Notes under the pieces: generated by a model
The model's database searches: none
The model's input: only the letters and a program-made list of their open reading frames with translations
Told to the model about the DNA's origin: nothing
In this document: positions 48,711 to 60,455 of the stretch, in pieces
How the letters are laid out: each line of letters begins with the position of its first letter
Numbering within the stretch: the first letter of the stretch is position 1
Position numbers and translations under genes: made by a program
From: Dryocola clanedunensis subsp. sulfonylureivorans
Lineage (GTDB): Bacteria > Pseudomonadota > Gammaproteobacteria > Enterobacterales > Enterobacteriaceae
Assembly: GCF_016756775.1 (NCBI RefSeq)
Contig: NZ_JAERMU010000022.1
Location: forward strand, 18,686 to 82,685
DNA: 64,000 bases
Direction: 5' to 3'

Positions 48711-49169
48711 TTAAGGCTTGATCGTCCGCATAATCGGGTTCTGCAGGGAGATCAGCGTTTCGGTGGACTGAATTTCATCGATTGTTTGGATCTTGTTGAT
48801 AAGTACCTGCTGCAGGGCATCGATGGATCGGCACATCACCTTAATAAAGATGCTGTAGTGGCCGGTGGTGTAGTAGGCCTCGGTCACCTCTTCCAGGCTT
48901 TCGAGTCTTGCCAGGGCGGAAGGGTAATCTTTAGCGCTCTTCAGGATAATGCCAATAAAGCAGCAGACGTCGTAGCCGAGCTGTTTTGGGCTGATGTCGA
49001 TACGAGCCCCGGTGATAATCCCGGCCTGTTTCATCTTCTCCACGCGGACGTGAATGGTGCCGGGGCTAACCCCGAACTGCTTGGCCAGTTCGGCATAGGC
49101 GGTACGCGCATTTGCCATTAACGCCTCGAGGATGCCGCGATCCAGATTGTCGATCTGATAATTATCCAT
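48711..49169 (-). CDS. asnC: Lrp/AsnC-family regulator AsnC
   Basis: A 152-residue regulator: N-terminal HTH (FGVSPGTIHVRVEKMKQAGII) and C-terminal RAM ligand domain. Binds asparagine and controls asnA, divergent next door, and its own gene. Start ATG at 49169 gives the E. coli length; a GTG directly before it is less likely. Confidence 0.96.
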   Translation of the reverse strand: MDNYQIDNLDRGILEALMANARTAYAELAKQFGVSPGTIHVRVEKMKQAGIITGARIDISPKQLGYDVCCFIGIILKSAKDYPSALARLESLEEVTEAYYTTGHYSIFIKVMCRSIDALQQVLINKIQTIDEIQSTETLISLQNPIMRTIKP

Positions 49170-49326
49170 CACTTTTTCCTATGATTAATGTCGATTGTTT
49201 ATTTTAAACCGCCTTATTTTAATCAATTAAAATGGTTACCGCCTTTTTTATTGTTGATTATTGAATGTTGGGTGCTTTCTGTTGCTTAATCGCTGTTACT
49301 GAAACAACACAACAAAGAGAAAAACC

Positions 49327-50319
49327 ATGAAAACGGCCTACATCGCTAAACAACGCCAGATTAGTTTTGTGAAATCCCATTTCTCTCGTCAGCTGGAGGA
49401 GAAGCTTGGTCTGATTGAAGTCCAGGCTCCGATTCTTAGCCGCGTGGGTGATGGTACACAGGACAATCTCTCTGGCTGCGAAAAAGCGGTACAGGTGAAG
49501 GTGAAGACCTTGCCTGAGGCGCAGTTTGAAGTGGTGCATTCGCTGGTCAAATGGAAAAGAAAAACGCTCGGCCAGCATGACTTCAGCGCGGGCGAAGGGC
49601 TTTACACGCACATGAAAGCCCTGCGCCCCGATGAAGACCGCCTCACGCCAATCCACTCGGTCTATGTCGATCAGTGGGACTGGGAGCGCGTGATGGGCGA
49701 CGGTGAGCGTCATCTGGGTACGCTTAAGCAGACCGTAGAAAGCATCTGGGCCGCCATGAAGGCCACGGAAGCCGCGGTTAGCGAGCAGTACGGCCTGACG
49801 GCGTTTCTGCCGGAACAAATTCACTTCGTGCACAGCGAAGAGCTCCAGCAGCGCTTCCCGGAGCTGGATGCCAAAGGGCGTGAGCGCGCCATCGCTAAAG
49901 AAAAAGGCGCGGTGTTCCTGATCGGTATCGGCGGCAAGCTGGGAGACGGCAAACGTCACGACGTTCGCGCCCCGGATTATGATGACTGGTCAACCCGCAG
50001 CGACGCCGGTTTTGCCGGTCTGAACGGTGACATTCTGGTGTGGAACCCGGTGCTGGAAGACGCCTTTGAGCTCTCTTCTATGGGGATCCGTGTGGATGCC
50101 GAAGCGCTGAAGCGCCAGCTGGCGGTAACCGGAGATGAAGATCGTTTAGCGCTGGAGTGGCATCAGTCGCTGCTGAAGGGCGAAATGCCGCAGACCATCG
50201 GCGGCGGTATCGGGCAGTCCCGCCTGACCATGCTTTTATTACAGCAGCCGCATATCGGCCAGGTTCAGTGCGGCGTGTGGCCTGCCGAAGTGCAGAGCAA
50301 AGTAGACGCTCTGCTGTAG
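49327..50319 (+). CDS. asnA: Aspartate-ammonia ligase (asparagine synthetase A)
   Basis: A 330-residue ammonia-dependent enzyme related to class II aminoacyl-tRNA synthetases, making asparagine from aspartate with [23 protein letters not shown] and [14 protein letters not shown] are characteristic; same length as E. coli. The 157-bp gap to asnC should carry the AsnC operator. Converges on viaA with 3 bp between stops. Confidence 0.97.
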   Translation: MKTAYIAKQRQISFVKSHFSRQLEEKLGLIEVQAPILSRVGDGTQDNLSGCEKAVQVKVKTLPEAQFEVVHSLVKWKRKTLGQHDFSAGEGLYTHMKALRPDEDRLTPIHSVYVDQWDWERVMGDGERHLGTLKQTVESIWAAMKATEAAVSEQYGLTAFLPEQIHFVHSEELQQRFPELDAKGRERAIAKEKGAVFLIGIGGKLGDGKRHDVRAPDYDDWSTRSDAGFAGLNGDILVWNPVLEDAFELSSMGIRVDAEALKRQLAVTGDEDRLALEWHQSLLKGEMPQTIGGGIGQSRLTMLLLQQPHIGQVQCGVWPAEVQSKVDALL

Positions 50320-50322
50320 TCC

Positions 50323-51774
50323 TTAGCGCTGCCAGCGTCTCAGCAGGCGGCTTCGCATCCCGGTATCAAAGCGCCAGATATGATCGAATATGCGCATGAT
50401 GCCGGGTTTGCCGTGTCCTGACATCGCCACCGCGTGAAACCTGTGCTGGTGGGCCTGCTGTAACCCCTTCACCTTAGTGACCAGATCGTCCGGCAGCCGC
50501 TGGGCGATAAAGTCAGAGATCACCACCGCGTCGGCGTCGAACCATTCGCTGCCCTGCATTTTCTCAACGATCGAGCGAAAGCAACTGGCCAGATCCGTGC
50601 CGCCGCGGAAGCGCTGGCTGAGAAAGCGGATTGCCTGCTCGATGCCGTCCGGGCCGCAGACTTCATAGCGCACCACCTCGCTTGAAAACAGCATGATGAA
50701 ACAGCGGCGGTTGTCGGCCAGCGCCACGCGCATCAGCGCCAGGCAAAACGCTTTCGCACACTGCTCGTTAAAGCCGCCCATCGAGCCGGAAGTATCCACG
50801 CAGACGATAAACGGCCCGCGCGGCTGTTCGTCAAAATCCTGATGCACGACGGGACGTTCCACCAGCTTCTCGCGCCAGGAGTCGCCGTGCAGGCGATAGG
50901 TGAGAAGCTGCTTCTCTACCAGCCGCCGGTAAAACTCGAACTCCAGTTCGGTAATGCCGAGTGTGGCAAGCTCCGGGGGTAACAGGCGAAGAATGTCGTC
51001 ACTGCGCTGCAGCCCGTCGACCTGCTCCGGCACCGTTGCGGGTTCCCGGACCATCATGCGCCACATTTCCGTCGGGGCATCTTTTCTCGGTACCGATTTG
51101 GCCTCTTTCGAACGGCCAAGCTGTTCCGCAAGCTTAAGCAGTTCGGGCTGGCCCGCCAGAAACTCCCCGTACTGCACGATGAGCTGATAGTCACCGTGCG
51201 TCAGCGTTCCGGCGCTCATATCCCACAGCCGCCCGGCGGCGTTGTCGTTCTCCGATAGCACCGGAGCCAGCTGCCCGCTCATCGCCAGCCGCGCCTGAAC
51301 CTCCGCCAGCAATGCATCACGCTCTTCTTCCAGCAGCTGCTGGTTTAACGAAGTCGCCTGCACAACCAGGCTAAGCCGCCAGCGCTGCAGAAAGAGAGTG
51401 TGCTGGGCAGGAGTAAAATGAGGATGTTCCGCCACCAGCGCCTGCGCCTGGCCATAAAAAGGCGATTCAAGGCTCTTCAGCTGCGCCAGAAACTCCGTAA
51501 GCCTGGCATTGAGCTGGCTGGTGGTCAGCACCTGCGCTTGCTGAAAGCTGGCTACTTCATCGGCAAGCTCTGGCGGGACGTTAGCGTCATGGATCCTGGC
51601 CCTCAGCAGCTCCCGCCAGCGGGGGATATCCTTCGTCATGGCGTTTTTCAGCCGGGGGAATTTCTCAAAGAAGACGGCCAGCTGCGGCGCAGCCAGCAGG
51701 CCCAGGATGATCTCCTCAATAAGTTCGGCTTCGCTTATCGCCAGAATAATATCGAGGGTTTCAAGGCTGAGCAT
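50323..51774 (-). CDS. viaA: VWA-domain protein ViaA
   Basis: A 483-residue protein with a helical N-terminal region and a C-terminal von Willebrand A domain whose MIDAS motif is seen as [10 protein letters not shown]. Partner of the MoxR-type ATPase RavA; in E. coli the pair interacts with respiratory complexes and influences aminoglycoside sensitivity. Start codon shares one base with the ravA stop. Confidence 0.94.
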   Translation of the reverse strand: MLSLETLDIILAISEAELIEEIILGLLAAPQLAVFFEKFPRLKNAMTKDIPRWRELLRARIHDANVPPELADEVASFQQAQVLTTSQLNARLTEFLAQLKSLESPFYGQAQALVAEHPHFTPAQHTLFLQRWRLSLVVQATSLNQQLLEEERDALLAEVQARLAMSGQLAPVLSENDNAAGRLWDMSAGTLTHGDYQLIVQYGEFLAGQPELLKLAEQLGRSKEAKSVPRKDAPTEMWRMMVREPATVPEQVDGLQRSDDILRLLPPELATLGITELEFEFYRRLVEKQLLTYRLHGDSWREKLVERPVVHQDFDEQPRGPFIVCVDTSGSMGGFNEQCAKAFCLALMRVALADNRRCFIMLFSSEVVRYEVCGPDGIEQAIRFLSQRFRGGTDLASCFRSIVEKMQGSEWFDADAVVISDFIAQRLPDDLVTKVKGLQQAHQHRFHAVAMSGHGKPGIMRIFDHIWRFDTGMRSRLLRRWQR

Positions 51775-53267
51775 TACTGGCGAGCCTGCTTAATCTGTGC
51801 AGCGACGTCCTGCAGGCTCGCTTCGATCTTCGCCAGCCAGTCGCTGTGGATAAACAGGCATTTCTGCTGATCGTTAAAGCGTTCGTGCTGCTGATGGAGG
51901 GTGGCTTCCAGATCGTCAAACTGCTTTTTGATCTCATCCGGCACGCCCTGCTGCTGTTTGCCCGGCATCACCAGACGCGTGCCCTGAAGGCTGACGTCGC
52001 GGATAATCAGATGCTGCGTTCCGTCCACTTCCATATTCAGCGACTGAGCGAAACCGATGCCGTTAAGTTTGCCGCGAATTTCCCCGCCTTTATCCAGCCA
52101 GTGTTCGAGAGCCTCACGGGTAATCGCCACATGGATAACTTCGATTTCGTGCAGTTTCAAAGGCTGCTGAAGGAGCAAAGTCAGCGTGTCGCCGGTGAGC
52201 GACTCGGGAATTTCGTAATGTGGACGACGGCTGAACATCCCGCCCTGCTTGTTGACGGTTATCGCTTCGCGGTCGCTATGCTGCTGCTGTAGCTGGATGC
52301 GGCGCTGCACAATGGCACCCAGCCTGGCGATCATTGAGTGCTGCTGCCAGGCCTGCCCGGTCATCAATATTTCCAGCTGCTGCTGCATCAGGTTCATGGC
52401 GGCGGTATCGTGCCACAGACAGTCTTTTAACAGGATCAGGTCGATAGGGGCGACGGCGGAACGCCCGCTGAAAAAGGCGCTGGCCTGCAACAAACGGATA
52501 GCTTTTTTCCAGCGGCGGTCGGAAACGTAAGGCGCGCCTGAAATCTCATCCAGCTGCTGGCGCAGGCTGAAGATCAGCTCGAAGACATGCTCGGGCAGCT
52601 GAACGCCGCCAATCTCTTTCTGCCAGCTGAAGTACTCTTCGTCGGTAACCTGCAGGCTCTCGGCCACCGGATTATCGTTTTCATCGTGCTGGCTGGTGAG
52701 CATCGAGCGGAAATTGCCTTTGTCCTGCACTTTATCGAGCCACAGGCGGATCAGCATACGGTCGTACAGGGCTTCCAGGCTGCTGTCCGCTTCCGGAAGC
52801 TCGTTGGACGCCGCTACCAGCAGACGCATGGGGATTTTCTCTTCGCTGGCGCCGTTGCGGAACCGCCTTTCGTTTATCGCGGTCAGCAGGGTATTCAGAA
52901 TCGCCGGGCCAGCCTTCCAGATTTCATCCAGAAAGACGATTTCGGCTTCCGGCAGGTAACCCGCGGTGAGACGTTCGTATCGTCCTTCATCTTTCAGCGC
53001 CTGAATGGACAGCGGCCCGAACACTTCCTCCGGCGTGGAGAAGCGGGTCATCAGGTACTCAAACGCGCGTGCATGCTTAAAAGCAAATTTCAGACGGCGG
53101 GCAATCAGGCTTTTTGCGATGCCCGGAGGCCCCAGCAGAAAAACACTTTCGCCGCTCAACGCCGCAAGCAGGCAAAGCCGAATGGCGTGTTGACGTTCAA
53201 AAAGCCCTTTTTCCAGCGCCTGGCTTAGTCTTGAAATTCTTTCAGCCAATAAATGTGATTGAGCCAT
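51774..53267 (-). CDS. ravA: MoxR-family AAA+ ATPase RavA
   Basis: A 497-residue hexameric AAA+ protein: Walker [12 protein letters not shown], Walker [12 protein letters not shown], sensor 1 [11 protein letters not shown] in the first half; C-terminal LARA domain that in E. coli binds the lysine decarboxylase LdcI. One residue shorter than E. coli RavA. Divergent from kup across 225 bp. Confidence 0.94.
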   Translation of the reverse strand: MAQSHLLAERISRLSQALEKGLFERQHAIRLCLLAALSGESVFLLGPPGIAKSLIARRLKFAFKHARAFEYLMTRFSTPEEVFGPLSIQALKDEGRYERLTAGYLPEAEIVFLDEIWKAGPAILNTLLTAINERRFRNGASEEKIPMRLLVAASNELPEADSSLEALYDRMLIRLWLDKVQDKGNFRSMLTSQHDENDNPVAESLQVTDEEYFSWQKEIGGVQLPEHVFELIFSLRQQLDEISGAPYVSDRRWKKAIRLLQASAFFSGRSAVAPIDLILLKDCLWHDTAAMNLMQQQLEILMTGQAWQQHSMIARLGAIVQRRIQLQQQHSDREAITVNKQGGMFSRRPHYEIPESLTGDTLTLLLQQPLKLHEIEVIHVAITREALEHWLDKGGEIRGKLNGIGFAQSLNMEVDGTQHLIIRDVSLQGTRLVMPGKQQQGVPDEIKKQFDDLEATLHQQHERFNDQQKCLFIHSDWLAKIEASLQDVAAQIKQARQ

Positions 53268-53492
53268 AATTACCTTTGCATTCTTACGCGGTCATCGCTG
53301 TGCGGGAAGGCGAGTATATCGTTTCTGGGTAATCTCGTTAATGGACAGATGTGCGGGCCATTTTTCGCTGACCTGAGATAAGCCAGTTGCATTTAGGGCT
53401 ACGATTTCCTTGATTATCGTGCATACTGTGCGCCTTTTTGTGGGCCAAGGGACTAAGCACACGTTTTCGGGATTCCAACAAAAGATTAGTCT

Positions 53493-55361
53493 ATGAGCGC
53501 TGATAATAAACAATCATTGCCCGCGATTACGCTGGCGGCAATTGGGGTAGTGTACGGCGATATCGGTACCAGCCCGCTTTATACCCTTCGTGAATGTCTC
53601 TCCGGACAGTTTGGTTTTGGCGTAGAACGTGACGCCGTGTTCGGCTTTTTATCCTTAATTTTTTGGCTGTTAGTCTTAGTCGTCTCCGTGAAATATCTGA
53701 CCTTCGTCATGCGTGCGGACAACGCGGGCGAGGGCGGTATCCTGACGTTGATGTCGCTGGCGGGGCGAAACACCTCGGCAAAAATGACCTCGGTACTGGT
53801 GATCATGGGATTGATCGGCGGTAGCTTCTTCTATGGCGAGGTGGTGATAACCCCGGCGATATCCGTGATGTCAGCGATAGAGGGGTTAGAGATAGCCGCG
53901 CCGTCGCTTGATGCCTATATCGTCCCGCTGTCGATAGTCGTCCTGACGCTGCTGTTTATGATCCAGAAGCACGGCACCGGCATGGTAGGCAAACTCTTTG
54001 CCCCGGTCATGCTGCTGTGGTTCCTGGTGCTGGCGGTGCTTGGCGCGCGCAGTATTATCGCCAACCCGGAAGTGCTGCAGGCGCTGAACCCGGCCTGGGC
54101 CGTCCATTTCTTCCTGGAATATAAAACCGTTTCCTTCTTTGCGCTCGGTGCCGTCGTGCTCTCTATTACCGGCGTGGAAGCGCTGTACGCGGATATGGGC
54201 CACTTCGGTAAATTACCGATTCGTATCGCCTGGTTCATCGTCGTGCTGCCGTCGCTGGTGCTGAATTACTTCGGCCAGGGAGCGCTGCTGCTGAAAACCC
54301 CGGAGGCGATCAAGAACCCGTTCTTCCTGCTGGCCCCGGACTGGGCGCTGATCCCGCTGATGATTCTGGCGACGCTCGCCACGGTCATCGCCTCCCAGGC
54401 GGTTATCTCCGGCGTCTTCTCGCTGACTCGCCAGGCGGTGCGTCTGGGCTACCTGTCGCCGATGCGCATTATCCATACCTCTGAAATGGAATCAGGGCAG
54501 ATTTACGTTCCGGCGATTAACTGGATCCTCTATATCTCCGTGGTCATCGTGATTGTCAGCTTTGAGCACTCCAGCAACCTGGCCGCGGCTTACGGGATTG
54601 CGGTCACCGGCACGATGGTGCTGACCTCGATTCTTTTGTGTACCGTGGCGCGCAAAAACTGGAGCTGGAGCCGGATTGGCGTACTACTGATGGGCGTTGG
54701 CTTCCTGTGCATCGACATCCCGCTCTTCTCTGCCAACGCGGTGAAAATATTCTCCGGCGGCTGGCTGCCGCTAACCCTGGCGCTGGTGATGTTTGTCATC
54801 ATGACGACCTGGAAAAGCGAACGCTTCCGCCTGCTGCGTCGCATGCATGAACACGGTAATTCTCTGGAAGCGATGATTGCCTCGCTGGAAAAATCTCCGC
54901 CGGTACGCGTGCCGGGGACGGCGGTCTATATGTCCCGCGCGCTGAACGTGATTCCGTTTGCGATGCTGCATAACCTCAAGCACAACAAAGTGCTGCACGA
55001 GAGGGTGGTGCTGCTGACGCTACGGACGGAAGATGCGCCTTACGTACATAACGTGAAGCGAGTCTCCATCGAACAGCTGTCGCCAACGTTCTGGCGAGTG
55101 GTGGCGAGCTACGGCTGGCGCGAAACGCCAAACGTGGAAGAGGTGTTCCGCCGCTGCGGTCTGGAAGGCCTGAGCTGCCGGATGATGGAAACCTCGTTCT
55201 TCATGTCCCACGAGTCGCTGATCATCGGTAAACGCCCATGGTATCTGCGTCTGCGCGGCAAGCTGTTCCTGGCCCTGCAACGAAATGCGCTGCGGGCACC
55301 GGACCAGTTTGAAATCCCGCCGAACAGGGTCATCGAACTGGGCACCCAGGTAGAGATTTAA
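53493..55361 (+). CDS. kup: Potassium:proton symporter Kup
   Basis: A 622-residue KUP/HAK transporter: about twelve membrane helices in the first 430 residues ([17 protein letters not shown] near the N-terminus is the family hallmark) and a soluble C-terminal domain. Constitutive low-affinity potassium uptake. Same length as E. coli Kup. Confidence 0.97.
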   Translation: MSADNKQSLPAITLAAIGVVYGDIGTSPLYTLRECLSGQFGFGVERDAVFGFLSLIFWLLVLVVSVKYLTFVMRADNAGEGGILTLMSLAGRNTSAKMTSVLVIMGLIGGSFFYGEVVITPAISVMSAIEGLEIAAPSLDAYIVPLSIVVLTLLFMIQKHGTGMVGKLFAPVMLLWFLVLAVLGARSIIANPEVLQALNPAWAVHFFLEYKTVSFFALGAVVLSITGVEALYADMGHFGKLPIRIAWFIVVLPSLVLNYFGQGALLLKTPEAIKNPFFLLAPDWALIPLMILATLATVIASQAVISGVFSLTRQAVRLGYLSPMRIIHTSEMESGQIYVPAINWILYISVVIVIVSFEHSSNLAAAYGIAVTGTMVLTSILLCTVARKNWSWSRIGVLLMGVGFLCIDIPLFSANAVKIFSGGWLPLTLALVMFVIMTTWKSERFRLLRRMHEHGNSLEAMIASLEKSPPVRVPGTAVYMSRALNVIPFAMLHNLKHNKVLHERVVLLTLRTEDAPYVHNVKRVSIEQLSPTFWRVVASYGWRETPNVEEVFRRCGLEGLSCRMMETSFFMSHESLIIGKRPWYLRLRGKLFLALQRNALRAPDQFEIPPNRVIELGTQVEI

Positions 55362-55367
55362 CGATAT

Positions 55368-55395
55368 GCCTCTTCAATCGAAGGGGCGTTTTTTT
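55368..55395 (+). terminator. kup terminator
   Basis: Stem GCCTCTTC / GAAGGGGC (55368-55375 and 55380-55387, one G-T pair) with four-base loop and seven T. Confidence 0.85.
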
Positions 55396-55521
55396 GGATT
55401 GAGATACCCGGGGCGACTTCCGGGTTTGGCGTCCCTCCGGGAACCAAATCCCGGAATTTCCCCAATAACAGGCAACCATGACTGAAAGCGCGCTCATTTA
55501 ACTTCTGTTTTAACTGATGCG

Positions 55522-55545
55522 CGAAACGTTTCGATAGCGATCACA
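55522..55545 (+). promoter_or_regulatory. Upstream RbsR operator with overlapping CRP-like site
   Basis: CGAAACGTTTCG (55522-55533) is a perfect LacI-family palindrome; TTCGA-6 nt-TCACA (55530-55545) is a CRP-like site overlapping it. Centre lies 80 bp from the second operator. Confidence 0.6.
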
Positions 55546-55562
55546 TTTTCATAACCTCGCGG

Positions 55563-55592
55563 TTGTTTTCTCACCAGCTTCTTTCTTACACT
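55563..55592 (+). promoter_or_regulatory. rbs promoter (tentative)
   Basis: TTGTTT (55563-55568), 18-bp spacer, TACACT (55587-55592); transcription would begin at the downstream operator. Confidence 0.5.
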
Positions 55593-55599
55593 CCCGATC

Positions 55600-55615
55600 A
55601 GCGAAACGTTTCGCT
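55600..55615 (+). promoter_or_regulatory. RbsR operator
   Basis: AGCGAAACGTTTCGCT, a perfect 16-bp palindrome identical in core to the E. coli rbs operator, 14 bp before the rbsD ATG. Confidence 0.9.
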
Positions 55616-55629
55616 AGTGGGGTATAAAA

Positions 55630-56049
55630 ATGAAGAAAGGCACTGTTCTTAACGCTGATATCTCGTCCGTGATTTCCCGCCTTGGCCACACCGACACGCT
55701 GGTGGTTGCCGATGCCGGGTTGCCGATTCCGCGCAGCACAACGCGTATCGATTTGGCACTGACGCACGGCGTACCGGGCTTTATGCAGGTGGTCGACGTC
55801 GTCACGCGGGAGATGCAGGTTGAAGCAGCGATCCTTGCTCAGGAAATTCAACAGCATAATCCGCAGCTCCACGAAACGTTGCTCAGACACATCGAGCAAC
55901 TGCAGCAACACCAGGGAAATACCATTTCAATTCGCTACATCAGTCATGAGCAGTTCAAGCAGCACACCGCCGACGCACATGCGGTCATTCGCAGCGGGGA
56001 GTGTTCCCCGTATGCGAATATCATTCTCTGTGCTGGCGTAACCTTCTGA
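55630..56049 (+). CDS. rbsD: D-ribose pyranase
   Basis: A 139-residue mutarotase converting beta-pyranose to beta-furanose ribose for Rbs[23 protein letters not shown] with catalytic His20, and ending [13 protein letters not shown]. Same length as E. coli. First gene of rbsDACBKR. Confidence 0.96.
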   Translation: MKKGTVLNADISSVISRLGHTDTLVVADAGLPIPRSTTRIDLALTHGVPGFMQVVDVVTREMQVEAAILAQEIQQHNPQLHETLLRHIEQLQQHQGNTISIRYISHEQFKQHTADAHAVIRSGECSPYANIILCAGVTF

Positions 56050-56056
56050 GGCCGGC

Positions 56057-57571
56057 ATGGAAACGTTACTGCAGTTAAAAGGGATCGATAAATCTTTCCC
56101 CGGCGTTAAAGCCCTCTCTGGCGCTGCGCTAAACGTTTACCCGGGGCGCGTGATGGCGCTGGTGGGGGAAAACGGCGCGGGCAAATCCACCATGATGAAG
56201 GTCCTGACCGGGATTTATCAGCGCGACGCTGGTTCACTGGTCTGGCTGGGGCAGGAGACCACCTTCAGCGGACCGAAAGCTTCCCAGGAGGCGGGTATCG
56301 GCATCATCCACCAGGAACTGAACCTGATCCCGCAGCTCAGCATCGCGGAGAACATCTTCCTCGGGCGCGAATTTGTTGGCCGCTTCGGCAAAATCGACTG
56401 GAAAAAGATGTACGCCGAGGCGGATAAGCTGCTGGCGAAGCTCAACCTGCGTTTTAACAGCCAGAAGCTGGTGGGTGACCTCTCTATTGGCGATCAGCAA
56501 ATGGTGGAAATTGCCAAAGTGCTGAGCTTCGAATCAAAAGTCATCGTCATGGATGAGCCAACGGATGCTTTAACCGATACCGAAACCGACTCGTTGTTTC
56601 GCGTTATCCGCGAACTCAAATCCCAGGGGCGCGGCATCGTTTACATCTCCCACCGTATGAAAGAAATCTTTGAGATCTGCGACGACGTTACCGTCTTCCG
56701 CGACGGGCAGTTTATCGCCGAACGCGAAGTGGCGACGCTCACCGAAGATTCGCTTATCGAAATGATGGTCGGCCGCAAGCTGGAAGACCAGTATCCGCGC
56801 CTGAAAAAAGAGCCGGGCGAGGTTCGTCTGCGCGTTGATAACCTTTCCGGGCCGGGCGTGCATGACGTCAGCTTCACGCTGCGCAAAGGGGAAATTCTCG
56901 GCGTGGCGGGGTTGATGGGGGCCGGGCGCACAGAATTAATGAAGGTACTCTACGGCGCGCTGCCGCGTACCGGTGGCTATGTGGCGCTGGACGGCCGGGA
57001 AGTGGTTGCCCGTTCGCCGCAGGATGGTCTCGCAAACGGCATCGTTTATATCTCGGAAGACCGCAAGCGCGACGGGCTGGTGCTCGGCATGTCGGTCAAA
57101 GAGAACATGTCGCTGACCGCGCTGCGCTACTTCAGCCATAACGTCGGTAGCCTGAAGCATAAAGATGAGGTGCAGGCGGTGCAGGACTTTGTGCGCCTGT
57201 TCAACGTTAAAACGCCTTCCATCGAACAGCCGATTGGCCTGCTCTCCGGCGGTAATCAGCAAAAGGTTGCTATTGCCCGCGGGCTGATGACGCGTCCGAA
57301 AGTGCTGATCCTCGATGAGCCAACGCGCGGCGTGGACGTGGGGGCAAAAAAAGAGATCTACCAGTTAATTAACCAGTTCAAGGCCGATGGGCTAAGCATC
57401 ATCCTTGTGTCGTCGGAAATGCCGGAAGTGCTGGGCATGAGCGACCGTATCATAGTGATGCATGAAGGGCATCTGGGCGGGGAGTTCACCCGTGAAGAGG
57501 CCACCCAGGAGGCGCTGATGGCCGCGGCCGTCGGTAAGCTAAATCGTGTGAATCAGGAGTCTGCTAAATGA
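56057..57571 (+). CDS. rbsA: Ribose ABC transporter ATPase
   Basis: A 504-residue sugar-type ABC protein with two ATPase halves. First half: Walker [10 protein letters not shown], signature LSIGDQQM; second half has the degenerate GLMGAGRTE and [14 protein letters not shown], typical of RbsA. Three residues longer than E. coli. Overlaps rbsC by ATGA. Confidence 0.96.
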   Translation: METLLQLKGIDKSFPGVKALSGAALNVYPGRVMALVGENGAGKSTMMKVLTGIYQRDAGSLVWLGQETTFSGPKASQEAGIGIIHQELNLIPQLSIAENIFLGREFVGRFGKIDWKKMYAEADKLLAKLNLRFNSQKLVGDLSIGDQQMVEIAKVLSFESKVIVMDEPTDALTDTETDSLFRVIRELKSQGRGIVYISHRMKEIFEICDDVTVFRDGQFIAEREVATLTEDSLIEMMVGRKLEDQYPRLKKEPGEVRLRVDNLSGPGVHDVSFTLRKGEILGVAGLMGAGRTELMKVLYGALPRTGGYVALDGREVVARSPQDGLANGIVYISEDRKRDGLVLGMSVKENMSLTALRYFSHNVGSLKHKDEVQAVQDFVRLFNVKTPSIEQPIGLLSGGNQQKVAIARGLMTRPKVLILDEPTRGVDVGAKKEIYQLINQFKADGLSIILVSSEMPEVLGMSDRIIVMHEGHLGGEFTREEATQEALMAAAVGKLNRVNQESAK

Positions 57572-58533
57572 GTACCCAGTCTGTAACGTCCCGTCGCTGG
57601 TTCACAAAAGAGTGGCTGCTGGATCAAAAGTCGCTGATCGCCCTGCTGGTGCTGATCGCGATCGTCTCAAGCCTCAGCCCGAACTTCTTTACCGTCAATA
57701 ACCTGTTTAACATCCTGCAGCAAACCTCCGTGAACGCCATTATGGCGGTGGGAATGACGCTGGTCATTCTTACCTCCGGGATTGACCTGTCCGTCGGTTC
57801 ACTGCTGGCGATGACCGGGGCGGTGGCCGCCTCGATTGTTGGTTTAGAGGTGAATGCGCTGGTGGCGGTTGCCGCGGCACTGGCATTGGGTGCCGCAATC
57901 GGGGCCGTGACTGGCGTTATTGTTGCCAAAGGGCGTGTTCAGGCGTTTATCGCCACGCTGGTGATGATGCTGCTGCTGCGCGGGGTGACCATGGTATACA
58001 CCAACGGCAGCCCGGTAAGCACGGGCTTCTCGGATAACGCCGACGTCTTCGGCTGGTTTGGTATCGGCCGCCCGCTGGGTATCCCGACGCCGGTGTGGAT
58101 CATGGGTATCGTCTTCCTCGCGGCCTGGTACATGCTGCACCACACGCGCCTGGGCCGTTATATCTATGCGCTTGGCGGTAACGAAGCGGCGACGCGCCTG
58201 TCCGGCATCAGCGTCAACAAAGTCAAAATCATTGTTTATTCACTCTGCGGCCTGCTGGCTTCACTGGCGGGCATCATCGAGGTGGCACGTCTCTCTTCCG
58301 CACAGCCAACGGCGGGTACAGGTTACGAGCTGGACGCTATTGCGGCGGTGGTGCTGGGCGGAACCAGTCTGGCCGGCGGTAAAGGGCGTATCGTCGGAAC
58401 GCTGATCGGTGCGCTGATCCTCGGCTTCCTGAACAATGGTTTGAATTTATTAGGTGTTTCTTCTTATTACCAGATGATCGTCAAAGCAGTGGTGATACTA
58501 CTGGCGGTGCTGGTGGACAATAAAAAACAGTAA
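57568..58533 (+). CDS. rbsC: Ribose ABC transporter permease
   Basis: A 321-residue inner-membrane permease, about ten helices; [14 protein letters not shown] and [19 protein letters not shown] are family motifs (the latter contacts RbsA). Same length as E. coli RbsC. Confidence 0.96.
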   Translation: MSTQSVTSRRWFTKEWLLDQKSLIALLVLIAIVSSLSPNFFTVNNLFNILQQTSVNAIMAVGMTLVILTSGIDLSVGSLLAMTGAVAASIVGLEVNALVAVAAALALGAAIGAVTGVIVAKGRVQAFIATLVMMLLLRGVTMVYTNGSPVSTGFSDNADVFGWFGIGRPLGIPTPVWIMGIVFLAAWYMLHHTRLGRYIYALGGNEAATRLSGISVNKVKIIVYSLCGLLASLAGIIEVARLSSAQPTAGTGYELDAIAAVVLGGTSLAGGKGRIVGTLIGALILGFLNNGLNLLGVSSYYQMIVKAVVILLAVLVDNKKQ

Positions 58534-58561
58534 CAATCATAACCCTACAGGACATCTGACT

Positions 58562-59449
58562 ATGAATATGAAAAAACTGGCTACCCTGGTTTCCGCTGTA
58601 GCGCTGAGCGCCACCGTGAGTGCAAACGCGATGGCGAAAGACACCATCGCGCTGGTTGTTTCCACGCTGAACAACCCGTTCTTCGTTTCCCTGAAAGACG
58701 GCGCGCAGAAAGAAGCCGATAAGCTGGGCTACAACCTGGTGGTGCTGGATTCACAGAACAACCCGGCTAAAGAGCTGGCGAACGTGCAGGATCTGACCGT
58801 GCGCGGCACCAAACTGATGCTGATCAACCCAACCGACTCTGATGCGGTAGGCAACGCGGTTAAAATGGCTAACCAGGCTAAAATTCCGGTCATCACCCTG
58901 GACCGCATGGCGAACCAGGGCACCGTGGTCAGCCACATCGCTTCTGACAACGTCGCCGGTGGCAAAATGGCGGGTGACTTCATCGCTAAGAAAGTGGGTG
59001 ACGGCGCGAAAGTTATTGAGCTGCAGGGTATCGCCGGGGCATCTGCCGCCCGCGAACGCGGCGAAGGCTTTAAACAGGCTACCGCCGCGCACAAATTCAC
59101 CGTGCTGGCGAGCCAGCCCGCAGATTTCGACCGTACTAAAGGCCTGAACGTTATGCAGAACCTGCTGACCGCGCATCCTGATGTGCAGGCGGTGTTTGCA
59201 CAAAACGACGAAATGGCGCTGGGTGCGCTGCGTGCGCTGCAAACCGCAGGTAAAACCGACGTGCTGGTTGTCGGCTTCGACGGTACGGCAGACGGCGTTA
59301 AGGCCGTTGAAGGGGGCAAACTCGGCGCGACCGTGGCGCAGATGGCCGACCAGATTGGCGTGATCGGCGTGCAAACCGCTGATAAAGTGCTGAAGGGCGA
59401 AAAAGTCGAGTCTAAAATCCCGGTTGACCTGAAGCTGGTCACCAAATAA
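58562..59449 (+). CDS. rbsB: Periplasmic ribose-binding protein
   Basis: A 295-residue precursor; signal peptide of 25 residues ending SANAMA, mature [16 protein letters not shown]. Ligand contacts visible as in E. coli: Asn and Phe in TLNNPFF, Asp in LDRMAN, Arg in [10 protein letters not shown], Asp in VGFDGTAD. It feeds RbsAC and the Trg chemoreceptor. A stable hairpin follows. Confidence 0.97.
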   Translation: MNMKKLATLVSAVALSATVSANAMAKDTIALVVSTLNNPFFVSLKDGAQKEADKLGYNLVVLDSQNNPAKELANVQDLTVRGTKLMLINPTDSDAVGNAVKMANQAKIPVITLDRMANQGTVVSHIASDNVAGGKMAGDFIAKKVGDGAKVIELQGIAGASAARERGEGFKQATAAHKFTVLASQPADFDRTKGLNVMQNLLTAHPDVQAVFAQNDEMALGALRALQTAGKTDVLVVGFDGTADGVKAVEGGKLGATVAQMADQIGVIGVQTADKVLKGEKVESKIPVDLKLVTK

Positions 59450-59473
59450 GACAAAAAAGATAAGCAGGGCATC

Positions 59474-59504
59474 GCGCCACCCCTCAGCAGCGTTGGGGTG
59501 GCGC
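59474..59504 (+). other. mRNA-stabilising hairpin between rbsB and rbsK
   Basis: Stem GCGCCACCCC / GGGGTGGCGC (59474-59483 and 59495-59504) with an 11-nt loop and no T-run, so not a terminator. Likely protects the 3' end of the rbsB message, raising binding-protein output over rbsK and rbsR. Confidence 0.75.
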
Positions 59505-59523
59505 CTTAAACCGGACATCAAAC

Positions 59524-60453
59524 ATGAAAAGCAAAGGCAGTCTTGTCGTGCTGGGCAGCATCAACGCTGACCATATCCTCAACCTCGAACATTTCCCGAC
59601 GCCGGGTGAAACCGTTACCGGGCAGGAGTATCAGGTCGCGTTTGGAGGCAAAGGGGCTAATCAGGCCGTCGCCGCCGGGCGCAGCGGTGCCGATATTGCC
59701 TTTATTGCCTGCGTTGGTGATGACGATACCGGCAGCCGGGTATGCAAACAGCTGGCAAGCGACAAAATCGATATCTCGCCAATCAGCACGATTAAAGAAG
59801 CCTCAACCGGCGTTGCGTTAATCTTCGTGAACGGTGCCGGGGAAAACGTCATCGGTATCCACGCGGGTGCGAATGGCGCGTTAACGCCTGAGCTGGTTGC
59901 CAAAGAGCAGCAGAAAATAGCTGATGCCGCCGCGCTGTTGATGCAGCTAGAGTCACCGCTGGAAAGCGTGCTGGCCGCGGCTAAAATTGCGAAACAGCAT
60001 CAGACCAAAGTTATTCTTAACCCGGCGCCCGCCTGCGCATTATCAGACGAGCTGCTGGGGCTGGTGGATATGATCACCCCGAACGAAACCGAGGCCGAAA
60101 AGCTCACCGGGATTCGGGTCGAAAACGATGACGATGCCGTCAGGGCGGCTCGGGCGCTGCACGATAAAGGTATCGAAACCGTCATTATTACGTTAGGCAG
60201 TCGGGGCGTCTGGCTCAGCGAAAACGGTAAGGGGCAGCGCGTGCCGGGCTTCAGAGTGAAAGCCGTGGACACCATCGCCGCCGGGGATACTTTTAACGGC
60301 GCGCTGGTTACCGCGCTGCTGGAAGAAAACCCTATGGCGCAGGCGATCCGCTTTGCACATGCCGCCGCCGCTATTGCCGTGACCCGTAAAGGTGCACAGC
60401 CTTCCGTGCCGTGGCGTCATGAAATCGACGAGTTCTTGCAGCGGCAGGGGTAA
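59524..60453 (+). CDS. rbsK: Ribokinase
   Basis: A 309-residue PfkB-family kinase making ribose-5-phosphate. [11 protein letters not shown] and [13 protein letters not shown] at the N-terminus bind ribose; [14 protein letters not shown] carries the catalytic Asp. Same length as E. coli. Confidence 0.97.
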   Translation: MKSKGSLVVLGSINADHILNLEHFPTPGETVTGQEYQVAFGGKGANQAVAAGRSGADIAFIACVGDDDTGSRVCKQLASDKIDISPISTIKEASTGVALIFVNGAGENVIGIHAGANGALTPELVAKEQQKIADAAALLMQLESPLESVLAAAKIAKQHQTKVILNPAPACALSDELLGLVDMITPNETEAEKLTGIRVENDDDAVRAARALHDKGIETVIITLGSRGVWLSENGKGQRVPGFRVKAVDTIAAGDTFNGALVTALLEENPMAQAIRFAHAAAAIAVTRKGAQPSVPWRHEIDEFLQRQG

Positions 60454-60455
60454 TC

